Assembly (NCBI GenBank): GCA_016462095.1
Contig: JAEMTW010000014.1
Span: forward strand, 7,270-18,558
Origin: Thermoleophilia bacterium
Lineage (GTDB): Bacteria; Actinomycetota; Thermoleophilia; Gaiellales; F1-60-MAGs149
Direction: 5' to 3'
Length of the DNA stretch: 11,289 nt
The notes below the pieces were generated by a model. That model was not told the DNA's origin, did no database searches, and saw nothing but the letters and a program-made list of their open reading frames with translations. The position numbers and the translations under genes are program-made. Positions 1 through 4,299 of the stretch are shown piece by piece (within the stretch, counting starts at the first letter, position 1; every line of letters starts with the position of its first letter).

Positions 1-1
1 C

Positions 2-421
2 TACGAGGCAACGATCGCTCTACGCCCAGGCTGTCGTGGCATGCCGACGGACGTCTGTGTGCCCGTCTCGCGGTTGGCCGAATGTATCGAAGAATCGCGC
101 GCCGACCTCGATCGTTCTGGCGTGTTTGCACCGATCGTCGGCCATGTTGGCGATGGCAACTTTCATCTCACGATCGTGGTCGATCCGACCAGTGCCGAGG
201 AGGTCGAGGCGGCCGAGGCGTTGCACGATCGCCTCGTGCAACGCGCGATCGCGATGGAGGGCACGTGCACCGGAGAGCACGGCGTCGGGTCGGGCAAGGT
301 TCGCTTCCTCCCGATCGAGCACGATGCGGAGACGATGGCAATGATGCGCCGCATCAAGGATGCGATGGATCCGCTCGGGCTGATGAACCCGGGCAAAGTG
401 CTCGCTACGCCTGCGCCGTAG
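2..421 (+). CDS. FAD-linked oxidase C-terminal part (D-lactate dehydrogenase / glycolate oxidase GlcD-like), 5' truncated
   Basis: The reading frame is open from the left window edge, so only the last ~139 codons of a protein normally ~450-480 residues long are present; the FAD-binding (PCMH) half lies outside. The visible part is the FAD-oxidase C-terminal domain: it begins near TDVCVPVSRL, then has the family signatures GHVGDGNFH and GEHGVGSGK, and ends with the typical MDPLGLMNPGKV. Known members oxidise D-lactate, glycolate or other 2-hydroxy acids to 2-oxo acids and pass electrons to quinone or cytochrome c, usually at the membrane. TDVCVP and the short tail favour D-lactate dehydrogenase (cytochrome type) over GlcD, but the substrate is not decided by this fragment. 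No partner gene (glcE/glcF) follows, which fits a single-subunit enzyme. The fragment is rich in CGATCG (seven copies). Confidence 0.9.
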   Translation, partial: YEATIALRPGCRGMPTDVCVPVSRLAECIEESRADLDRSGVFAPIVGHVGDGNFHLTIVVDPTSAEEVEAAEALHDRLVQRAIAMEGTCTGEHGVGSGKVRFLPIEHDAETMAMMRRIKDAMDPLGLMNPGKVLATPAP

Positions 422-439
422 AATTGGCTGGAGCGGCAA

Positions 440-461
440 TTGGTAACGACTTGGTCACGAC
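440..461 (+). repeat. Tandem 11-bp direct repeat upstream of the small ORFs
   Basis: TTGGTAACGAC (440-450) is followed at once by TTGGTCACGAC (451-461); 10 of 11 bases agree. It lies 19 bp after the stop of the oxidase gene, and the second copy supplies the proposed -35 box of the next transcript. A 10-bp perfect palindrome, GGGTGCACCC (465-474), comes right after it. Tandem half-sites placed one helical turn apart are typical of a regulator-binding site, but no regulator can be named. Confidence 0.45.
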
Positions 462-479
462 CGGGGGTGCACCCATAAG
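451..479 (+). promoter_or_regulatory. Possible promoter for the small-ORF pair
   Basis: TTGGTC (451-456) and CATAAG (474-479) are separated by 17 bp and would start transcription near 486, before both tiny ORFs. The -10 box matches consensus at 4 of 6 positions and the -35 at 3 of 6, so this is a weak call made mainly from position and spacing. The palindrome GGGTGCACCC fills part of the spacer and could act as an operator. Confidence 0.3.
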
Positions 480-508
480 CATGCGGTGGATGACGCCGAC
501 GCTGCACC

Positions 509-664
509 ATGGACACTCAACGCATCATCATCGGGATCGCTGTCTGCACAATTATCTTGATCAGCATCGATCTCGCCCACACTCTCGCCACAGGAGGCAA
601 CCGTGAAGCCCGACGAACGCGACGAAGACAACCTCGTCCCACTCGCTCCGGATCCGCTCGATGA
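509..664 (+). CDS. Tiny putative single-helix membrane protein, overlapping the next gene
   Basis: Fifty-one codons from ATG. Residues 6-22 are strongly hydrophobic (IIIGIAVCTIILISIDL) and would form one transmembrane helix. From residue ~32 on the protein is Arg-rich (RTRRRQPRPTR), exactly where it overlaps, in another frame, the Shine-Dalgarno and first 20 codons of the acidic ORF starting at 603. The first ~31 codons look coding (many ATC, CTC, GCC); the Arg-rich tail may only be a by-product of the overlap. There is no Shine-Dalgarno before this ATG and no in-frame upstream start (stop at 491-493). It may be a real small membrane protein translationally coupled to the acidic one, or chance. 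No family recognised. Confidence 0.35.
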   Translation: MDTQRIIIGIAVCTIILISIDLAHTLATGGNREARRTRRRQPRPTRSGSAR

Positions 665-743
665 CGACACCGCGATTGATGCGCTGTCTGCCGAGGAGTA
701 CAACGAGTTTACGTACGGCAACGAAGACGACGACGACTTCTAG
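603..743 (+). CDS. Small acidic hypothetical protein (46 aa)
   Basis: Starts with GTG, 5 nt after a perfect AGGAGG (592-597), which is the best Shine-Dalgarno in the window and the main reason for the call. The product is extremely acidic (about 17 Asp+Glu among 46 residues, one Lys and one Arg) and likely disordered. It ends in NEDDDDF, an acidic tip with a terminal phenylalanine. No domain or cysteine pair is visible and I do not recognise a family. The SD sits inside the upstream membrane ORF, so the two may be coupled. It is convergent with the pentapeptide-repeat gene, 18 bp away, with no clear terminator between. An acidic, Phe-terminated tail resembles SSB C-termini or DNA-mimic proteins, but that is only an analogy. 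Confidence 0.6.
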   Translation: MKPDERDEDNLVPLAPDPLDDDTAIDALSAEEYNEFTYGNEDDDDF

Positions 744-761
744 GCCACCCGAGCACCGCTG

Positions 762-1196
762 CTAGGAATGGAGTGACCCGTCCGGCATGATCGCGCCGGT
801 TAGGCTGGCACCGGCAAAATCGGTGTCGGTCAGATCCGCGCCCGTAAAGTTGGCGCCGTCGAGCAGCGCCTTGGCGAAGTATGCCCCCGCGAGATTCGCT
901 CCCGTAAAGTCGAAGCCGCGCAGGTCGCCCTCCTCGAGATCGATCTCGGACAGATCGACGCCGGCAAGGCTGGGCACGCCGCCTTCTTGGATTGCGTACT
1001 CGGCGATCGTCGGGACGGCGACGCGCCAGAACTTGTCGCGATAGTCCTCTGGCACATCGACGTCGATCCAGGCCTGCTCGAACGCCGCCGCCGGCCGCAT
1101 GCCACTGCCGACAAGTTCGCCAACGAGAACCGCGATCGATTCAAACGCGTTGACGTGGTCGTTCCAAGCGAAGGGAATGCGTTCTTCATCAGCCAT
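762..1196 (-). CDS. Pentapeptide-repeat protein with an alpha-helical N-terminal domain
   Basis: From the ATG at 1196 the protein has 144 residues. Residues 1-75 are a mixed helical domain of unknown type (fragments WNDHVNAFESIAVLVGELVG, YRDKFWRVAVPTIAEYA). Residues ~79-138 are about twelve consecutive A(D/N)LXX-type pentapeptides (e.g. GFDFTGANLAGAYF, GANFTGADL), which fold as a right-handed quadrilateral beta-helix. Such proteins range from DNA-mimic gyrase protectors (Qnr, MfpA; much longer helices) to undefined binding proteins; three coils is short, so I assign no function. The frame stays open upstream, allowing a start at 1241 inside the inverted repeat (MTSARLWCPLCETPA before the Met used here). 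That ATG has GGGAGG only 2 nt away, too close for normal initiation, whereas the 1196 start has no SD. The start is therefore uncertain. Divergent from the sce7726-like gene. Confidence 0.8.
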   Translation of the reverse strand: MADEERIPFAWNDHVNAFESIAVLVGELVGSGMRPAAAFEQAWIDVDVPEDYRDKFWRVAVPTIAEYAIQEGGVPSLAGVDLSEIDLEEGDLRGFDFTGANLAGAYFAKALLDGANFTGADLTDTDFAGASLTGAIMPDGSLHS

Positions 1197-1213
1197 GGCT
1201 GGAGTTTCGCAGA

Positions 1214-1320
1214 GGGGACACCACAACCGCGCGGATGTCATGTCCTCCCTGCAGCAGCGCAATGAATGTTCATACGATCAACCAGGGAGGACATGACATC
1301 CGCGCGGTTGTGGTGTCCCC
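1214..1320. repeat. Perfect 38-bp inverted repeat with 31-nt loop
   Basis: The left arm 1214-1251 and right arm 1283-1320 are exact reverse complements over all 38 positions; pairing fails at the next base on either side. The 31-nt loop (1252-1282) contains a minor ATGAA/TTCAT dyad. The structure takes up most of the 161 bp between two divergent start codons (1196 minus, 1358 plus). Each arm, read outward, carries the same cassette: GGGAGG, then ATG two bases later, then codons for MTSARLWCP. On the plus strand this micro-ORF stops after ten residues (1293-1325); on the minus strand it runs in frame into the pentapeptide gene. It could be a duplicated cis-element controlling both genes, a MITE-like insertion, a cruciform-binding site or an amplification artefact. 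Confidence 0.9.
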
Positions 1321-1357
1321 CGTAAGCCCATGCCAAGCTGCCCCGACAGGACCAGCG

Positions 1358-1882
1358 ATGCATGACAATGAAATCCGTAACCACCTCCACGCCGTTTTCG
1401 ACGCCACCGGTATCGGCTATGTCGATGAGGTGACGTTTGGTGATCGTCGTATCGACATGGCCGCAATGCTCGATGGTGTGCTGACGGGCATTGAGATCAA
1501 GTCGGCGCAGGATTCGCTGAAGCGCCTGCCTGGTCAGAAGCGCCGTTTTCGCAGTCGCTTTCGCCACCTCGTGATGGTGACGGAGCAGAAGCATCTCGCC
1601 GGAGTGCTCGCGGGCTTGCCACCGTGGTGGGGCATCTGGGTGGCCGATGATGCGGATGGTGTGGTGACCCTTGAGTACTTGCGTGCGGCTCGCGATCCAC
1701 ACAAGTCGAAGACCTACCTGCTGGCACAGGCGTTGTGGGTCGCCGAACTCGAGGCAGAGCTTGGGCTCGAATCGGGTAGCTCGCTGCGTAAGCCGGAGCT
1801 GGTCCAATTGCTCGTCGAGCAGGGACAGGCGCGTGTCGAAGCAGCGCTCCTCGCGGCCGTCCAAGCACGCAAATCGGACTAG
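1358..1882 (+). CDS. sce7726/MmcB-like protein, putative PD-(D/E)XK nuclease fold
   Basis: A 174-residue protein from ATG 1358, chosen because AGGA (1348-1351) lies 6 nt before it; the open frame upstream runs through the inverted repeat and looks non-coding. The core DEVTFGDRRIDMAAMLDG...TGIEIKSAQDSLKRLPGQ (residues 23-60) matches what I know of sce7726 and MmcB proteins: an acidic residue, an (R)xD strand (Asp33), then E-I-K (Glu46, Lys48) followed by S.xDxLxRLxxQ. This is the pattern of PD-(D/E)XK nuclease-like folds. MmcB is linked to DNA repair and mutagenesis; for sce7726 proteins the activity is not known to me. Residues ~90-110 have WWGIWVADD and the C-terminal 50 residues are helical. 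Divergent from the pentapeptide gene and 58 bp before the next gene, probably co-transcribed with it. Confidence 0.7.
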   Translation: MHDNEIRNHLHAVFDATGIGYVDEVTFGDRRIDMAAMLDGVLTGIEIKSAQDSLKRLPGQKRRFRSRFRHLVMVTEQKHLAGVLAGLPPWWGIWVADDADGVVTLEYLRAARDPHKSKTYLLAQALWVAELEAELGLESGSSLRKPELVQLLVEQGQARVEAALLAAVQARKSD

Positions 1883-1940
1883 CGATCGGCATGCTGTTGC
1901 GTGTCTTGAGATACTCCATCACGACCGGCGGAAAGCAGAC

Positions 1941-2357
1941 ATGAACATTCGAACGTGGACACAGGGTGGCGGCGTGTGGCTGGCAGAGTTCGAGAGCGGC
2001 GCTGATGGCGTCGACTCGATCGAAGGCGGCTGGCTGGATGTGCAGCCCGAGTTGGCCGAGGAGGCGTGCACGGCGATTCGGTCTGGCGTCGCACCGTTTG
2101 CGCAGGAGATGCGGACCGGCGAGCTTGGTCGTGGCCTCACAACGGTGGCACTCCTCGCCGCTGGTCAAGACCTCTCGGTGCAGGTCTTTAGTGGCCCGCT
2201 CGACGATGTCGCAGACGAACACTTTGGTGGTGTCGACTCCGGCGAATGGGGTGGCGGTGGTGCCAGCGATGCGATGGATCAGTGGGACGGCATCGATGAG
2301 GACCCTGATCAGGGACTCGACGGCATCGACGATGGTGGCCCGGGCGACCTCTTCTAG
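1941..2357 (+). CDS. Hypothetical protein with Gly/Asp-rich acidic C-terminal tail
   Basis: A 138-residue protein; ATG 1941 is the first Met where the composition looks protein-like, with only a weak GGAAAG upstream. Residues 1-90 look like a compact alpha/beta domain (VWLAEFESG, GGWLDVQPELAEEACTAI, LTTVALLAAGQDLSVQVFSG). From ~residue 88 the chain is Gly- and Asp-rich and probably disordered, ending DDGGPGDLF. There are no cysteine pairs, signal peptide or membrane segment. I do not recognise a family. The layout (folded domain, glycine-rich linker, acidic tip with terminal Phe) resembles single-stranded DNA-binding protein tails, but the N-terminal domain does not look like an OB fold to me. 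It lies 58 bp after the sce7726-like gene and 21 bp before the FrhB-type gene. Confidence 0.7.
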   Translation: MNIRTWTQGGGVWLAEFESGADGVDSIEGGWLDVQPELAEEACTAIRSGVAPFAQEMRTGELGRGLTTVALLAAGQDLSVQVFSGPLDDVADEHFGGVDSGEWGGGGASDAMDQWDGIDEDPDQGLDGIDDGGPGDLF

Positions 2358-2363
2358 TCGGGC

Positions 2364-2378
2364 TACGATAGTGCTCGG
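2364..2378 (+). promoter_or_regulatory. Possible -10 box of a leaderless-type start for the FrhB-family gene
   Basis: TACGAT (2364-2369) fits TANNNT and is followed 9 nt later by ATG 2379, with no Shine-Dalgarno between. A start of transcription a few bases downstream would give an almost leaderless mRNA. No convincing -35 is visible. The alternative is read-through from the preceding gene, 21 bp upstream. Confidence 0.3.
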
Positions 2379-3623
2379 ATGAGCGGCCAGCCCACGACTC
2401 TGCAGGATGTCGTTGATGGTGGGCTCTGCGTTGGCTGTGGCATCTGTACCTCACTCGCGCCTCATCAGCTGACGATGGCGCTCTCGGAGCGTGGCGATCT
2501 GCGTCCGCAGTTTGGCGACCCGCTTTCGCCGGAACAGGATGCGTTGCTCGTCGATGTCTGTCCTGGTGCGACCGCAATTGGCCCCGATCCGGCGACGCTC
2601 GAAGCGGGTACCACGCTCGATCCGATTTGGGGTCCACTGCGAGGAATGCAGCGTGGTTGGGCCGCGGACCCGCAGGTGCGATTTACGGCTGCCGCGGGTG
2701 GCGTCTTGACCACGCTTGGACAGTTCTTGCTCGATTCGGGCAGGGTTACTGCGGTGCTGCATGTGCGCACCTCCCCCACCCAGCCGATGCTGACGGACGC
2801 GCATATTTCGCGACCGGGTGACAGCACGCTGGTGGCGGCGCAGTCGCGCTACGGCCCGGCCGCGCCGTTGGTGCACGTACAGCAACTGCTCGATGCGGAC
2901 GAGCGGTTTGCCGTCATCGGTAAGCCGTGCGATATCACTGCGATCCGCAATCTTGCGCGTCATGATCCGCGCGTCGAAACCCAGGTCCCGTATCTTCTGA
3001 CGATTTTCTGCGGGGGCGTGCCCAACCTGACGACGGCTGAGAGCATTGCTCAGGCACACGGCATTGAGCCCGACGAGGTGACGCTGTTTCGATTCCGCGG
3101 TGAGGGTTGGCCCGGGCCAACGCGCGTGGAGGCTGGCGACCGGCGCTTCGACATCACGTACCGGCAGGCCTGGTTCGATCGTGATGCGCCTTGGCGCTAC
3201 GACGCACAATGGCGCTGCAAGATCTGCCCCGATGCGATCGGCGAACTCGCAGACATCTCGGCTCCTGATGGTTGGATCCTCGATGCCGATGGCAAGACGA
3301 CCCACAACGAGGCCCCTGGAGTCAACATCGTCGTCGAGCGCACGACGACGGGCAGCGAACTCGTCGCCGCCGCAATCGCGGCCGGCTATCTCGAAACGAC
3401 CGAGTGCTCCTATGAGGAATTCGAGCTGATGCACAACGATCATCGCAATCGTCGGCTTGGCGAACCCGCTCGTCTTGCCGCTCTGCAGGAGGCCGGTGCG
3501 GGCGAGCCCCGCGTCGAGCGCTACCGCCTCGAAGAGATGCGCGAACTCGCTCCTTCCGACCTGTTAGCCACGCAATTCGAGGGCACGCTCGATCGGATTG
3601 CTCGCGGTCAAGCGGTGCATTAG
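2379..3623 (+). CDS. FrhB/FdhB-family protein (coenzyme F420 hydrogenase/dehydrogenase beta subunit type)
   Basis: 414 residues. The N-terminus has a ferredoxin-like cluster motif CVGCGIC (Cys17, 20, 23) plus CPGA (Cys61). It is followed by the two FrhB-family regions: the YGP segment near residue 158, the hallmark GKPCDI (Cys184), CGG (Cys211), RGEGWPGP and WRCKICPDAIGELADIS (Cys280, Cys283). In FrhB, FpoF, archaeal FdhB and related reductases these residues hold [4Fe-4S] clusters and FAD and move electrons between ferredoxin or a partner subunit and F420 or another flavin/quinone-like acceptor; the enzyme is cytoplasmic. The exact acceptor cannot be read from sequence, and some members act on other substrates (e.g. 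chlorophyll or glutamate synthase partners). Its position just before fdsGBAD suggests a role in formate electron transfer, but it has its own start and a palindrome plus ~200 bp separate it from fdsG. Confidence 0.85.
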   Translation: MSGQPTTLQDVVDGGLCVGCGICTSLAPHQLTMALSERGDLRPQFGDPLSPEQDALLVDVCPGATAIGPDPATLEAGTTLDPIWGPLRGMQRGWAADPQVRFTAAAGGVLTTLGQFLLDSGRVTAVLHVRTSPTQPMLTDAHISRPGDSTLVAAQSRYGPAAPLVHVQQLLDADERFAVIGKPCDITAIRNLARHDPRVETQVPYLLTIFCGGVPNLTTAESIAQAHGIEPDEVTLFRFRGEGWPGPTRVEAGDRRFDITYRQAWFDRDAPWRYDAQWRCKICPDAIGELADISAPDGWILDADGKTTHNEAPGVNIVVERTTTGSELVAAAIAAGYLETTECSYEEFELMHNDHRNRRLGEPARLAALQEAGAGEPRVERYRLEEMRELAPSDLLATQFEGTLDRIARGQAVH

Positions 3624-3654
3624 CGACATTTTGGGCCCGGGCCCAGAATGTCGC
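3623..3654. terminator. 32-bp near-perfect palindrome; possible terminator or operator
   Basis: Two 16-nt arms meet with no spacer; 15 of 16 pairs are Watson-Crick and the other would be G-U in RNA. It begins on the last base of the FrhB-family stop codon. The centre is GGGCCCGGGCCC and the ends are GCGACATT/AATGTCGC. RNA from either strand would fold into a very stable hairpin, so it could end transcription from the FrhB gene and block read-through into fds. No U-tract follows, so intrinsic termination is not certain; a protein-binding palindrome is the alternative. Confidence 0.55.
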
Positions 3655-3678
3655 GTTCCGACCTACCAGACACGTTTC

Positions 3679-3727
3679 GACTATCCCGAATCGTCGTTTT
3701 CCCATTTTTAGATAGTCTTTGCCTATC
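3679..3727 (+). promoter_or_regulatory. GATAG/CTATC dyads of LysR type upstream of fds
   Basis: GACTATC (3679-3685) pairs with GATAGTC (3711-3717), and GATAG (3711-3715) pairs again with CTATC (3723-3727). The second dyad is GAT-N11-ATC and so contains a T-N11-A core, the usual LysR-type recognition pattern. Two overlapping half-site arrangements ~30 bp apart would suit a LysR tetramer. Known fds operons of Cupriavidus are linked to a LysR-type regulator, FdsR. No lysR gene lies in the window, so the assignment is inference. The stretch is clearly A+T-richer than its surroundings (TTTTCCCATTTTTA). Confidence 0.45.
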
Positions 3728-3826
3728 ATGCAACAGGTTCTTCTGATTGGTACAGGGTTTTCGACCGCGCAATACTGTGTGCGTGCGGAGTGCCCCCACC
3801 GCAGAGCCCCGGAGGCGAACGTCTGA
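3728..3826 (+). CDS. Possible 32-codon leader ORF coupled to fdsG
   Basis: ATG 3728 opens a 32-residue frame, MQQVLLIGTGFSTAQYCVRA and on to ...PEANV, whose TGA (3824-3826) overlaps the fdsG ATG as TGATG. It has no Shine-Dalgarno; TAGTCT (3713-3718) lies 9 nt before it, the same spacing as the proposed box of the FrhB-family gene. Termination-reinitiation at TGATG would couple its translation to fdsG. If the promoter at 3747-3776 is the true one, this ORF is never transcribed whole. Low confidence; chance is quite possible for a frame this short. Confidence 0.22.
   Translation: MQQVLLIGTGFSTAQYCVRAECPHRRAPEANV
3747..3776 (+). promoter_or_regulatory. Possible promoter of fdsGBAD
   Basis: TTGGTA (3747-3752) and AATACT (3771-3776), spacer 18 bp, each match sigma-70 consensus at 4 of 6 positions. 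Transcription would begin near 3783, giving a ~43-nt leader ending in the fdsG Shine-Dalgarno GGAGG (3811-3815). The LysR-type dyads lie upstream at the position of an activator site. TATCAT (3725-3730) is an alternative -10 with no good -35. Confidence 0.35.
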
Positions 3827-4299
3827 TGGCAGCAGCCAGCGATATCAAGGAGCGCACCGCGGCGATCGCCGCTGAGTACACGCACCTCGAAGGTCCGCTG
3901 ATGCCGATCCTGCATGCCGTTCAGCACTCCTTTGGCTACGTGCCCGAGGAGTCCGTGCAGGTGATCGCCAACGCCATCAACATCGCCCGCGCCGAGGTTC
4001 ACGGCACGCTGACCTTCTATCCCGACTTTCGCCGCGAGCCCGCTGGCAAGCACGTACTCAAGCTGTGCCGCGCCGAGGCCTGCCAATCGCTTGGCGCCGA
4101 CCAGATTGCCGCCGACATCAAGGCCAACCTTGGCATCGACTTTCATGAGACGACCGCCGATGGCGTACTCACGCTCGAGCCGATCTTCTGCCTGGGCCTC
4201 TGCTCCTGTGCTCCGGCCGCGATCCTCGACGAGTCGCGCGTGATTGGTCGCATCGATGCCGACAAGGTTGCTGCTCTGGTCGCCGAGGTGACGGCATGA
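3826..4299 (+). CDS. fdsG: NAD+-dependent formate dehydrogenase gamma subunit (NuoE-like [2Fe-2S] protein)
   Basis: 157 residues from ATG 3826, which lies 10 nt after GGAGG; a GTG at 3790 in the same frame has no SD and would add twelve unrelated residues. It is a NuoE/24-kDa-type protein: helical N-terminus (HLEGPLMPILHAVQHSFGYVP, residues ~20-40), GTLTFYPDFR at 60-69, then a thioredoxin-like [2Fe-2S] domain with Cys81 and Cys86 (CRAEAC) and Cys122 and Cys126 (CLGLC). In the soluble FdsGBAD complex this subunit carries a [2Fe-2S] cluster on the diaphorase side next to FdsB. Length and motifs match fdsG and NuoE. fdsB begins in its stop codon (ATGA overlap). The order G-B-A-D separates it from nuo or hox operons. 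Confidence 0.93.
   Translation: MAAASDIKERTAAIAAEYTHLEGPLMPILHAVQHSFGYVPEESVQVIANAINIARAEVHGTLTFYPDFRREPAGKHVLKLCRAEACQSLGADQIAADIKANLGIDFHETTADGVLTLEPIFCLGLCSCAPAAILDESRVIGRIDADKVAALVAEVTA

Noticed and set aside
1235..1357. Longer start for the sce7726-like protein from 1235
   Set aside because: The added 41 residues are a translation of the inverted repeat and its loop and look unlike the family's N-terminus; ATG 1358 has AGGA 6 nt upstream.
3747..3762. Sigma-54 (-24/-12) promoter before fdsG
   Set aside because: TTGGTAC resembles the -24 element, but the -12 position at the right spacing reads TTTC instead of TTGC, so the key GC is missing.
3655..3825. Molybdenum cofactor riboswitch in the fds leader
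   Set aside because: The interval has only short stems outside the LysR-like dyads, and I see no conserved multi-stem Moco motif; a covariance search would be needed to exclude it fully.
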